64,000 bases of DNA from Psococerastis gibbosa (lineage: Eukaryota; Arthropoda; Insecta; Psocodea; Psocidae): assembly GCA_963971405.1 (NCBI GenBank), contig OZ020486.1, forward strand, positions 39,641,419-39,705,418, read 5' to 3'. A program made the translations under genes and the position numbers. Under the pieces are notes generated by a model that was not told where the DNA came from, did no database searches, and saw only the letters and a list, made by a program, of their open reading frames with translations. Shown piece after piece: positions 58,101 to 63,115 of this stretch. Numbering within the stretch: the stretch's first letter is position 1; every line of letters starts with the position of its first letter.

Positions 58101-58831
58101 GACAGCCACATACTGTGTGGAAATGTAGAGGCACGAGTGTTAACTTAACTTGATATAACACACTTAACTAGGGATAGCTCGGTAACGCCAACATTGTGAA
58201 GACCCTTTTTGTATGAATTGAGAGCCCCTAGACAAAACGTCATCTATCATATTCCTATGATCGTAGCCAGTTCCCTCCATCAACCAACCAACATGATGAG
58301 ACATGGGTCTCTTTGGTTTCAGGTGACATCCTGAGCGGCGTCTGCTACGTCGGCCTGTGGAACGTATCAGCGCTGCGCAACTTCGTGCTGACCCCCCTGA
58401 CCATCCACCTCATCCTCGGTGTCATCTTCCTCCTCTGCGGCTTCGTCAGCCTCTTCCGCATCCGCACTGTCATGAAGCACGACGGCACCAAGACCGACAA
58501 GCTCGAGAAGCTCATGCTTCGCATCGGCGTCTTCAGCGTCATGTACATGGTGCCAGCCGTGCTCGTGATCGGCTGTCTCTTCTACGAGCTCAACTACCTG
58601 GAGCAGTGGCTAGTGACGTGGCATATGCATGTTTGTGTACAATATGGGATCCCATGTCCCCCCAGGACTCGAGTGCTGAGGCCCGAGTTTGTGGTTTTTA
58701 TGGTGAAATACCTAATGGCCCTTATGGTCGGGATTACGTCGAGTGTTTGGGTTTGGAGCCCGAAAACATTGACTAGCTGGACGAAATTTTTTCACAAGCT
58801 CCGTGGTACGCGGCCCCAGGCTTATGTTTGA
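22134..58831 (+). CDS. fz: Frizzled Wnt receptor (Fz1-like), complete, two coding exons
   Basis: Frizzled is the seven-pass plasma-membrane receptor for Wnt ligands, acting in canonical and planar-polarity signalling through Dishevelled. Exons: 22134..23253 and 58323..58831; 1629 nt, 542 aa, joined in phase 1 across a GTGAGT donor and a TTTCAG acceptor. Residues 1-17 are a signal peptide. The cysteine-rich Wnt-binding domain follows with all ten cysteines (C25, 33, 70, 79, 86, 96, 100, 107, 124, 136) and an N-glycosylation site at N39. Transmembrane segments start at about residue 222; WGIPAIMTIAILAM and FVSLFRIRTVMKHDGTK match the family. The cytosolic Dishevelled-binding motif KTxxxW is present as KTLTSW (521-526). 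The ATG was chosen because a signal peptide starts right there; the frame is open further upstream but has no ATG. The protein ends QAYV, without the usual S/T-x-V PDZ ligand. The single coding intron is 35,069 bp. Exon 2 changes base composition sharply near 58605. Confidence 0.95.
23334..24769. other. Start of the frizzled intron, no gene seen
   Basis: No exon or clear repeat family is recognised. A perfect short GC hairpin sits at about 23715 (CCGGGGGTAC/TCCCCCGG). The rest is AT-rich with short frames only. Confidence 0.4.
24770..24960. repeat. Foldback family D relative
   Basis: It contains GAAAGCGAACTTCCAATAGT and TTCGACAAGTTCTGCGGTCG, then ATCTTCAGAGG, and a mirrored end TTTGGAACTACGCTTTCAGA. 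This is the motif set of the perfect foldback at 31793..32049 in diverged form. It abuts MITE C directly. Confidence 0.5.
24960..25233. mobile_element. MITE family C, copy 3
   Basis: The left end GGTTCGACCAGGCGATTCTC, then GCAGTCGAGATTTGC, is mirrored by GCAAATCGCAACTGCGAGAATC and GTGTACCAGGCC. The best-preserved arms of the three copies extend about 45 bp. The tandem array starts just right of it. Confidence 0.72.
25250..26180. repeat. Tandem array, unit about 164 bp, 5-6 copies
   Basis: Units begin near TTCAG.GCCTATGGCGTAGCT, at about 25264, 25429, 25594, 25756, 25920 and 26084, giving spacings of 162-165 bp. Each unit carries GGAAACACATTACTTCATG, ACTCACGCATGG, CTGAGTTGCTATGAA and TGATTAGCAATCAGTTAACT. 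The middle units are nearly identical and the first and last are diverged, as expected for an array homogenised in its centre. No CRISPR-like spacer structure. Confidence 0.9.
26765..26975 (+). mobile_element. SINE family 1, full copy
   Basis: The tRNA-like head has ATGTAGAGTAGTGGTATGG and the B-box-like GGTTCGAGTCCTACAC. The body TTTCTGGCCATGCTTCGG, GTAAAGCAGGCGGTCC and AGTGTAAGAGAGGGCT follows, then GTTGGCTTAGTAACAGAACAAAAA and a T/A-rich tail. Confidence 0.78.
27060..27245 (-). mobile_element. LINE relic, C-terminal coding fragment
   Basis: The - strand frame reads RPRKRWSDQLSEDL, then DAWKELAENRALWRGLV, a block typical of the C-terminus of non-LTR retrotransposon polyproteins. Short and 5'-truncated. 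Confidence 0.65.
27245..28060. other. Frizzled intron, no gene seen
   Basis: Homopolymer-rich stretch (G-run at 27430, A-run at 27541, T-run at 27718) with only short frames. No repeat family was recognised. Confidence 0.35.
28062..28560. mobile_element. PIF/Harbinger-like foldback MITE (family H2, copy 2), split by a SINE
   Basis: The left end GGCGGCCAATCCACCGGTGA and the right end ATGGAATTGCCGCC match copy 1 (15479..15666), flanked by TTA on both sides (28059..28061 and 28561..28563). The left arm has an extra inner palindrome (ACCATATTATAACTTAATTA and inverse). The right arm is interrupted at CTACATAACAGT by a SINE. Confidence 0.82.
28250..28488 (+). mobile_element. SINE family 1 copy nested in a MITE
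   Basis: The head AATGTAGAGTAGTGGCACGG and B-box-like GTTCGAGTCCTACACTTGC are followed by the full family body and a T-rich tail. AACAGT occurs at both edges (about 28252 and 28484), while the uninterrupted arm of copy 1 reads CTACATAATAGTCTCC, so a short target duplication of about 6 bp marks the insertion. Confidence 0.8.
28570..30235. other. Frizzled intron, no gene seen
   Basis: Only short frames; nothing recognised on either strand. The stretch is AT-rich with an A-run at 28840. Confidence 0.35.
30240..30600 (-). mobile_element. LINE relic, C-terminal coding fragment (degraded)
   Basis: On - one can read, with stops, LLHVIIQGMIQGLRAHGR and SRARIAMMIANFRHEKH, which matches the pattern of LINE C-termini (GMVEGxRxRGRxR then WRxMIANLRR). 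The + strand frames of 97 and 153 codons here are shadows. Confidence 0.45.
30700..31447 (+). repeat. 0.7-0.9 kb repeat family E, copy E1
   Basis: From AAGAACCGGTTCGAGTTTAC to ATAAATTGGAAAGCAA. It shares ordered blocks with the copies at 44941, 50079 and 54490: GCATTTGAGCGTGAATT, GAAAGGTTTCGCAGAAAA, ACTACAATATATGTGAAT, AGTAGTTTGCCCGGAAAT, a CAGA microsatellite, ACATTTCGTAAAAA and CACAAAGCTTTCC. No long ORF. The class is not recognised. Confidence 0.8.
31793..32049. mobile_element. Foldback element (family D)
   Basis: The left arm TAATAAGGGGACAGAAGAAT through AAGCTTCCAAACGTTTCGTC to CGACATCTTCAGTGG is mirrored almost perfectly by CCACTGAAGATGTCGACCAC through GACGAAACGTTTGGAAGCTT to ATTCTTCTGTCCCCTTATTA. 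The arms are about 100 bp with a loop of about 50 bp. Diverged relatives are at 24770..24960 and 34870..35020. Confidence 0.78.
32605..33235 (-). mobile_element. 5'-truncated LINE, C-terminal frame plus 3' UTR
   Basis: The - strand frame 33229..32966 ends NNLKTERPFVEHF, then NFRAVKVFNALPKKIK and a stop, the usual end of a CR1/Jockey-group polyprotein. About 350 nt of 3' UTR follow, with CCACGACGCAAGTCC, and a TAAG microsatellite tail at about 32612. No RT domain is left. Confidence 0.65.
33255..33600 (+). mobile_element. SINE family 4, long variant, copy 2
   Basis: It is collinear with 15095..15440 over its length: CAGAGCCTGTTAAAACTGC, GTTTCGAATCCACTACAATC (B-box-like GGTTTCGAATCC), GGTGAAGGAGTCCGCCCTT and CTGACAGGGTTGCTT. 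Confidence 0.6.
33600..34865. other. Frizzled intron, no gene seen
   Basis: No exon and no clear repeat. The stretch at 34180..34450 is less AT-rich and may hold an old LINE relic on -, but I could not read a convincing domain. Confidence 0.3.
34870..35020. repeat. Foldback family D relative, partial
   Basis: GATCTGAAAGTATACTTTCA, CATTTCGTCACCATCTTCAG and GTCGACATCTTCAGTGGC match one arm and the centre of 31793..32049. The second arm is missing. Confidence 0.5.
35100..36400. other. Frizzled intron, no gene seen
   Basis: Mixed-composition DNA. The 73-codon + frame at 35905..36126 has no recognisable domain. Nothing else is supported. Confidence 0.3.
36405..36500 (-). mobile_element. SINE family 3 copy
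   Basis: Read on -, it gives TAGTGTGCTTGTTCTTGTGC, GAGTCCCCACC and GCGATCGGAGACGTGGCG, matching 44868..44940 (+). Confidence 0.6.
36580..36790 (-). mobile_element. SINE family 1, full copy, reverse
   Basis: Read on -, it has ACATGTAGAGTAGTGGAACG, GTTGTTGGTTCGAGTCCCAC, TTTCTGGCCATGCTTCGGAG and the GCTAGGTTAGCTTAGTAATA end. The B-box-like GGTTCGAGTCCC is intact. Confidence 0.78.
36800..38860. other. Frizzled intron, no gene seen
   Basis: AT-rich, with frames of at most 114 codons (37249..37593), none of which resembles a known protein. Confidence 0.3.
38862..39110. repeat. Interspersed repeat R1, copy 2
   Basis: It matches 320..560: TGTACTTGGTTGAGTCATGC, GTGGTAAGCTTGTC, TAGGTTGACATCGAGAACTT, ACCAGTTTGCCAATGGC and GGACCACTATAAGTA. 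It ends CCATAAAAAGTCC. Confidence 0.6.
39840..40385 (+). repeat. Repeat family E, diverged copy E6 with an insertion
   Basis: Diverged blocks (ACCTAACTATCAAGGGGGAT, TGTGAATTTAAAAGAAATTG, TGTGAACCTACATG, GCTTTCTTTATACTGATGTA) follow family E order. At about 40137..40243 a stretch containing TCAAATCAAATCAAATATAT and CGTAGCTCGTGATTGGCCC interrupts it just before the CAGA part. By its microsatellite-like end this looks like a LINE tail on -. Confidence 0.6.
40960..41530 (+). mobile_element. LINE relic with RNase H-like segment and zinc-type tail
   Basis: In one + frame, LDFPPLHVAVETSAEMALL can be read; a second frame has the RNase H-like WYTDGSRLGS and TGLGVFGPGVKYLESL; a third starts CRFCNEGAED, like the zinc-type C-terminal motif of RNase H-carrying LINEs. 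The frames are joined by frameshifts, and the RNase H part runs straight into the tail with the middle missing, so this is an internally deleted relic. The 195-codon - strand frame is a shadow. Confidence 0.65.
41935..41990 (+). mobile_element. SINE family 3 copy, partial
   Basis: GGCATAGTGGTAGCTTGTTC, GTGCGAGTCTCTACACATC and TGCGATCGGTGAC match 44868..44940. Confidence 0.58.
42060..43214. other. Frizzled intron, no gene seen
   Basis: Two short GC-rich blocks about 970 bp apart share AAGTGGACGGAGA and TTTTTCCGCACCGCGGCGC / ATTTCCGCTGCGCGGCGTGG, possibly the two ends of one old element. No coding content. Confidence 0.35.
43215..43620. mobile_element. Foldback MITE with arms of about 95 bp
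   Basis: The left arm (ATAGATTTTAATAATAATACTAGAT, GAAGCCATCCGCCATTGC, TATAAGTGGATTGAAAGAAC) is mirrored by the right arm (TATCCACTTATAGCAATGGC, GGCTTC, CTAGTATTATTATAAAAATC, TATGGGTATA). TATA flanks both sides, compatible with a TA-type target. No ORF. Confidence 0.72.
43623..43871. mobile_element. TIR element, TGAGGAG ends
   Basis: The left end TGAGGAGGCTGTTTACAAAC, then ATGGCCAACTCCA, is mirrored by TGGAGTTGGCCACGTTTGTA, then ACCAAGCTCCTCA. Both sides are bordered by TATA. 249 bp, non-coding, directly beside the previous element. Confidence 0.78.
44036..44150 (+). mobile_element. SINE family 2 with a tRNA-like head
   Basis: Positions 44037..44109 fold as a tRNA: a 7-bp acceptor stem (GGGCTTG with CAAGTCC), a 5-bp anticodon stem (ACGCC with GGCGT) around loop CCGGCTA, and a T arm GTGGG/CCCGC with TTTGAAT. 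Box A (TGGTCCAGCGG) and box B (GGTTTGAATCC) are intact. The 3' sequence (GGTTTCCTATATCCTCTAATTTTGGTT) recurs at 51345 and 62280, so this is a SINE and not a tRNA gene. Confidence 0.72.
44868..44940 (+). mobile_element. SINE family 3 copy
   Basis: It carries GGCAAGGTGGTAGCGTGCTT, TTGTGCGAGTCTCTGCACAC and TTGCGATCGGAGACGTGTCG. Repeat E2 starts directly at its 3' end. Confidence 0.62.
44941..45645 (+). repeat. Repeat family E, copy E2
   Basis: From AAAGAACCGGTCCGAGTTTA to AAATTGGAAAGCAA. It contains all family blocks. Near the left end TGCTTTCCAATTTAT is the exact inverse of ATAAATTGGAAAGCA at the right end. The CAGA microsatellite is at about 45498. Confidence 0.82.
45800..48123 (+). pseudogene. 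LINE (CR1/Jockey group), long but dead copy
   Basis: The linker and reverse transcriptase are readable in + frames: 45976..46720 (WYSDELKRHR to MARTIPVFKK), 46720..47075 (GVPSALSYYRPISIIPTL, QHGFRKGRSTTSALL, LCDLSKAFDCVNHAVLL, SYLSNRRQ), 47075..47420 (YGVPQGSVLGPLLFLI, then the catalytic FADDAT) and 47420..47986 (C-terminal domain ending SWDAQT). At least three frameshifts (about 46720, 47075, 47420) and one in-frame TGA (about 47555) separate them. The endonuclease part is absent, so the copy is 5'-truncated. The 3' end is a TTGA microsatellite at 48100..48123. A 60-bp stretch near the left edge is duplicated (45810..45867 and 45957..46014). Confidence 0.82.
48125..48290 (-). mobile_element. 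Fragment of a second LINE, C-terminal
   Basis: On -, RQLSWWGHVKRRQPNDLIKR is followed by KHIEPEG and a basic stretch, the pattern of a non-LTR polyprotein C-terminus. A diverged copy of its first 65 bp lies at 45885..45950, on the other side of the long LINE. Confidence 0.55.
48300..49468. other. Frizzled intron, no gene seen
   Basis: Short frames only. CTATCAACTGGGCTATCCCGGTAACG near 48909 looks tRNA-like in part, but no complete cloverleaf could be drawn. Confidence 0.3.
49470..50078 (+). repeat. Repeat family E, copy E5, interrupted twice
   Basis: Family E order is recognisable (GTTTAACACCTAAATCAT, GATAGATAGGTTCCGCAGAA, TGTGAACCTACATGCC, CACAAAGCTTTCC, TACTACGTATAA). A MITE A copy (49495..49648) sits after AACACCTAAATCAT. 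Copy E3 enters at the 3' end after CTACGTATAA, and the missing end of E5 (TAGGAAAGCAAT) reappears right of E3 at about 50910. Confidence 0.7.
49495..49648. mobile_element. MITE family A copy nested in repeat E5
   Basis: ACCTGATCGAGGCGATTTTA at the left and CCTCGATCAGGCT at the right are inverse ends. The core AATGGAAAGTGCTATTCAAA equals that at 3731..3895. Confidence 0.7.
50079..50909 (+). repeat. Repeat family E, copy E3, nested in E5
   Basis: It runs from AAGAACCGGTCCGAGTTTAC to ATTGGAAAGCAA, with all blocks, a run of about 21 G at 50193..50213 and a CAGA microsatellite at about 50761. Its two flanks together rebuild the end of E5. Confidence 0.82.
51345..51430 (-). mobile_element. SINE family 2 copy, reverse
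   Basis: TACCGAAATTAGAGGATATG, then GGCTTGGCGGGATTCGAACC and CACGATCTACGCCTAACCGG, is the inverse of the SINE at 44036..44150. The head end is degraded. Confidence 0.65.
51565..51615. repeat. G-run/C-run hairpin
   Basis: A run of about 12 G, CTTATTGGGCTGTAG and a run of about 17 C can fold into a GC hairpin. CCCCCGAAAT at the end recurs at 61101..61109 after a C-run of about 19. Confidence 0.6.
52040..52290 (+). mobile_element. SINE family 4, copy 2
   Basis: Nearly the same as 2985..3230: GCCGGTATGGAAACATGG, ACTTGTCCTGGTCACCTCCG, GGGGTTCGGAATCCACTATA. It ends in an ACT-type tail (ATACTACTACTAGTGAGTAG). Confidence 0.68.
52291..53430. other. Frizzled intron, no gene seen
   Basis: The 130-codon + frame at 52835..53227 has low complexity and no domain. 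Inside it a short block is duplicated (GTATTCCTGGACAAGGCGCATATAT / GTATTCCCTGGACAAGGAGCATATAT). Confidence 0.35.
53440..54361 (-). mobile_element. 5'-truncated LINE with an intact 195-codon C-terminal frame
   Basis: The - frame 54323..53736 has KYLGLTIDSHLNWQSHI, PRKVIKNVYHALIESVI, TYGITSW and NSITKIFNELPIQLKKL, the C-terminal domain after the RT in Jockey/CR1-group LINEs. It has no stop or frameshift, unlike the other LINE copies here. The 5' break abuts an AAT microsatellite at 54370..54397; about 290 nt of 3' UTR follow. Confidence 0.75.
54490..55367 (+). repeat. Repeat family E, copy E4
   Basis: From AAGAACCGGTCCGAGCTCAC to AAATTGGAAAGCA. It has all blocks, a G-run at about 54607, a CAGA microsatellite at about 55216, and the same inverted ends TGCTTTCCAATTTAT and ATAAATTGGAAAGCA. 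Confidence 0.82.
55975..56110. repeat. Dispersed repeat R6, copy 1
   Basis: GTAAGATCTAAATTGCGTAGGCTC, GACAAAGAGAAGCTGCACGC and CGATCTTATTACC match 57345..57475 in the same orientation. No coding content. Confidence 0.55.
56160..56455 (+). mobile_element. LINE relic, extreme C-terminus
   Basis: The last + frame reads VAMMIANLRRKRRLKK and a stop, similar to the C-terminal MIANxRx block of the relic at 30240..30600. The upstream part is not readable as a domain. Confidence 0.45.
56865..57240 (+). mobile_element. LINE relic, C-terminal coding fragment
   Basis: On +, LEAFDLWCYRRILIIPWRDH and ITNKEVLHRI are followed, after a frame break, by ILRHEVLLKNIIEGMVEG, then SRGRQRKEYLEDVLKELG and DRQEWRRRLKN. 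This is the classic C-terminal block of non-LTR retrotransposon polyproteins; stops show it is dead. Confidence 0.72.
57345..57475. repeat. Dispersed repeat R6, copy 2
   Basis: It matches 55975..56110 (GTAAGACCTAAATTGCGTAGG, ACAAAGAGAAGCTGTACGCC, GATCTTATTAACAC). The two copies bracket the LINE relics at 56160..57240. Confidence 0.55.
57480..58322. other. End of the frizzled intron
   Basis: No repeat or exon recognised. The polypyrimidine stretch TCTCTTTGGTTTCAG at 58308..58322 is the acceptor for exon 2. Confidence 0.5.
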
Positions 58832-61800
58832 GCGCTGCGAGTCTGCATTCGACCGTATTGTATTCATCGAAAATTTTGCCGTGCACTAGGTATGTACGTA
58901 TGTTTTTGCAATTACCTACTTATTTTTTAATATGACAGTAACTGCCATAAAAGATGGTTATGTTGTTCTGTTAGGTAATAGAACATAAATTGGCATATTA
59001 AGAGGACATGGAACCACCCTTGGATCAACTCATTTTAAGAAGATGGGTATTGTGGGGCGTTGATATTGGTCACCATTGGATTATTCAGTTGTAATATTTT
59101 ATTTTATTTACTACGTAAGTTATATAAGGTGAAAGATGGAAATTGTAGAGGACAAGTTCATGGAGAAATAGCAGCACCAAGTAGTAAAAACACCCTGTGA
59201 CATTGTGTATGAAGTTGTCCTCTACAACATCCACATTCTAAATCTTTATAGTTTATGTAGTAAATTAAATATAAAATAAATTGACTGATTTGTGCGTGAC
59301 CTATACTATCTACATTCGATATCCTGTTAAGTCACTTGTATTTTCTATTTAATTTTCTACTCAAGTTATTAAAGATTTAGCCCATTTAAGTTTCACAAAG
59401 TAATATCTATCATAGGGGGTAAATTTTTGATTGCGGGTTTTCTAAGAATTTTACATCGCGTTATATTTTAAGTAAGTTGAAGTTCATGAATTAATTACAA
59501 CACAAAATATTAAAAATATTACATTGATATATTTTGATAAAATGCACAAAATAAATAAATTGCGTAGTAGATTAAATAATAAATAAAAATTGGCAGATTT
59601 TGCAGTTCCGAATTTCAATGGTTAATATCCTCTTAATATAAAGTTTATCACAAGAAAAATGTTAAATTCTTTAACTTATCCTAAATTTAATAGGAAAGTA
59701 TAGTAAATCACTATTTTGTGTGTTAATATTTGATTAGTAGCCTATATTCAATTAAGCGACTGTTAGTTGAAATTTTCATCAGTTGTATAATCAACTTCTA
59801 TAGTAGGTTTTAACATTTTTCTTGTGTTATTATGGATTTGAATTATTGATGACTTTTTATGTATTTGATTTGTTGTATTGCGTCATACAGTAGCTTACCG
59901 TAGAAACTACATGTGCAGACGTATTTCATTTGTAAACTATGATTTTCTTCATTGGTGATGGGAAGATATGAGTTTAAAATAATGTATATTGCTAACATTT
60001 GTCATTAGTTTTTCTGACATTTTGCAATAGCCATGTGTGAGACATACAAAATATGTATGGGTAAAAACAAATTTTAATTTCATATCTGCCTGAATGTTTC
60101 GCTTATAATTAGTTTCAAATGAAATAATTCCTTACAAATAGCCAAACTAAACCAGTTTATTTTTGACATGGCTGATCCCCCGCCGTTGTTCTACTTTTGT
60201 ACTTTTGTGTTATATTCTTTCCATTAAGCCATTATGGGACCTATCAGTGATGATAAACAATATGTTTTTAAAAAAAAAGGCTGCTAGGTTTATAATGTTG
60301 TCAATTACTGTTGTAGTACGTTTTACTGTTAATATTATTAGTGTAAGTGATGTCGTTTTTGTACCTTAAAGTAGTTTGAGTAGTGTTTCATTTTTACACG
60401 TCCATAATGTTACTATACTTAACTGTCTGTACTTTAATGTATTGTAGTGTAGGTATACACTTCACTCTTCTGAAGTGTCCGTTTTTTATTACCTATTATG
60501 CCTATGTTGAACTTTCATGAATGAGATTTCATATTTGCTGGACAGTTTTTAAGAACTGATGTAATTTGTCAGGGATTTCAAAATGTTTTTTTTTTTTTAA
60601 ACATTTGGAGACCCAGTCATTTCGACGAAATTCGCTCCACAAAATTGATCTTTTGAATATTAATTCATTAATTCAGTAAATACTAGATTCCTCAAAAAGA
60701 CTGTTTTACTTCTAGTTTACAAAATCGGTATCAGGCACTTTTTATTGTTTTTTAGAGTAGTGATACTAATTTCATGCGAGAATTTTCAAATGTGCGTCTT
60801 GGATTTTTAATTATCAGTTGTTCATGTCCATTTTCATTTGCATTTCCAGCTAAAGAACGAGGAATTCATTAATTTTGTCAAAATGACCTGGTCTCAAGTT
60901 GTTTACGAAATATTTTGAAATCTCCGCCTTAAGCTCTTCTATTTTTCTGCTTTTCTATTTCACTATGGATACGTTATGAATTGTAGTTTCAACCTACCCA
61001 TAAGTTTTCAATATCTTATTTTCTACTACCTCGGTTTGCCTGTTCCAAAGCATTCTCGCTGAAACTCAAATGGGCATCGCCGTGGACCCCCCCCCCCCCC
61101 CCCCCGAAATCAAAACCTGGGCACAGGCTTGGGCAATGGGAAGGATACAAAGCATTATTATGAAGAACATCAGTGCGTACACACATTGAGAAAGTATGGA
61201 TGTAAAGCAAAGGACGTATAATGCTTTCATGAAATGTCTTGAACCTTCCACTTTTTTCATGCCTCTGACATATGAAATCACTTTCTTGAAGCACAGACCG
61301 CATTCTTAACCACTCCCTTTGGTATCATAGCTTAATGACGTGCTGTCATCTGGTCGCAGGTCTTCATCTTTCATCGTTGTGTGAGCGTTGACCCTCATGT
61401 AATATTGCTTCCATGTTGTGGCACTCACACCTCTCTAATAGCATGTCGCTCTACATCCGTTGATTTAGTACAGAAATAACATGTACGCATCATTAAGAAA
61501 ATATCAGTCTGTAGGTACTGCCAGTTATGTATGCACAAGTAGTTATTAGTTGTTGGTGAAAACCTTTTTTTTTTCAGGTAATGCGAATTGCAGTTTTTAT
61601 TTTGTAGGTAATTTAAAGTTAATGGATTATTCTAGACAGCTCAGCAGTATAGTACTATTTCATTTCAGTTAATTGCCTTTAATCAGAATACTCGAAAAAC
61701 TATTCATATTCCTATACTTACTGTATTTTAGATTTTTAATGTTAAGCTGTCTCTGTTCATGTAAATATATTCCTTCTAAATATACTGTAGGAGGGGGGAG

Positions 61801-61960
61801 GGGGGATAAAGACCAGCACTTTTGATTCGCACATACAGTACCTCAAACAAATTCCATTAATCTCTTAGTCACTAATCTTACTCTACCACTAAACTACCAA
61901 CAATCTGACTTCAGCCACCGGTTAATTCTTACTTCGGCGAAGACTACCGGCAAAATTCAG
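58832..61960 (+). other. frizzled 3' UTR and downstream DNA
   Basis: AT-rich DNA without coding exons. AATAAA at 59275..59280 is the first canonical poly(A) signal after the stop (about 445 nt). Further candidates follow, and TGTAAATA at about 61761, a Pumilio-type site, would matter only in a long UTR. A C-run of about 19 is at 61087..61105. How far the transcript extends cannot be told. Confidence 0.5.
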
Positions 61961-61969
61961 GACATAATT

Positions 61970-62170
61970 ATAGATTAGTGGTGAGGACTCAGACTTTCAC
62001 CCGCAAGGTTGTTGGTTCGAGTCCCACACATGCTACATTTTCTGGCCATTCTTCAGAGGGCATGTAAAGCAGGCGGTCCCATGCTTTCCTAGTTTAGTGT
62101 AAGAGAGGGCTTTATAGCCCTAACTCCGCTAGTTTGGTTTAGTAATAAAACAAAAAGTCATTATTTATTA
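61970..62170 (+). mobile_element. SINE family 1, full copy
   Basis: TAGTGGTGAGGACTCAGACT, GGTTGTTGGTTCGAGTCCCA, CATTTTCTGGCCATTCTTCA, AAAGCAGGCGGTCCCATGC and a GTTTAGTAATAAAACAAAAA end with an AT tail. B-box-like GGTTCGAGTCCC intact. Confidence 0.78.
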
Positions 62171-62269
62171 TTCAAAAATTTGCTGTATACTATATACAGT
62201 ATATTGTATATACATATACATAGTACAATATATATTGCTGTATTATATAATAAAATTACCCTGACATTA

Positions 62270-63115
62270 AATTAATTTTTTCTTTGGTTGATAACCGAAA
62301 TTAGAGGGTATAGAAGAAACTGGACTTGGCGGGATTCAAACCCACGATCTACGCCTGTCCGGGGCGCGTATTCGGAAACCCCATATCAAAATTGGCTCCA
62401 TGCAAGAAGGGCACATCTATGAGAGTTGTTATATTCCCGCTAAAATTTTAAATGATCATTTACATTAACGCATACCTATCGGAGTGCATGGTTTAAATAT
62501 ATATATATTTTTTTAATTTTAATTTAATTTTCAGGAAAATTATTAATTTGTGTGTAATTCTTTTAAGCATTGAATGCTGCTCTAAACGACATATATAGTT
62601 TTTCTAAAAGGCTGCTAAGCTCCATGTTCAAAATATTTGCGAATTACGGGTTTTTAGGTTTAAATCCCGGATTCATTATTATTTTGAGCATGGGGCATAG
62701 CAGCAACCTACAAAAAATACCTAGTATCGAGAATTAGCACTTAGTCGCTTTGCCTAAAAATCACAAATGGGGGCCTATTCTTAAAAATTAAATTTTTCTT
62801 ACCATGTTGAAAAAAATGCTCCGACAACCCCTTAAGTGAATGTAACTTTGAAAATGTGTAGGCAGGCTTAGGAAGGCTTAATTTTTAGGTTAATTTACTA
62901 TGCAAATAAATACTAGAACAACTTCCGCAAATTCGCAATAGTTATGCATGTGGCCTACCTATACCTAGTAATTTGTGTTATTTTCGAATAATGATGCATC
63001 TAAACTTTTTATATTCTACATTTCTACATTTCTGCGTAAAGTTTAGTACCAATTTTGATATGTGGTTTCCCAATACGCGTCCGGGGCGTCGTCTTAACAG
63101 CTGGACAAGCTTGAA
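62270..63115 (-). mobile_element. SINE family 2 copy, reverse, split by a DNA element
   Basis: Positions 62287..62365 (AACCGAAATTAGAGGGTATA, ACTTGGCGGGATTCAAACCC, ACGATCTACGCCT) are the tail and T/anticodon part. Positions 63079..63115 (GTCCGGGGCGTCGTCTTAAC, AGCTGGACAAGC) are the missing head, as in 44036..44150. A 713-bp element separates them. Confidence 0.75.
62366..63078. mobile_element. Non-autonomous TIR element with 9-bp target duplication (MULE-like)
   Basis: The left end GCGTATTCGGAAACCCCATA, then TCAAAATTGG, pairs with the right end CCAATTTTGATATGTGGTTT, then CCCAATACGC: about 30-bp TIRs with two mismatches. GTCCGGGGC lies at both edges (62357..62365 and 63079..63087). A 9-bp duplication with long TIRs fits Mutator-like elements best; this is inference. 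No transposase frame. Confidence 0.78.

Noticed and set aside
58357..58776. 139-codon overlapping frame in frizzled exon 2
   Set aside because: It is the shadow of the GC-rich frizzled frame (His/Pro/Arg-rich, no domain).
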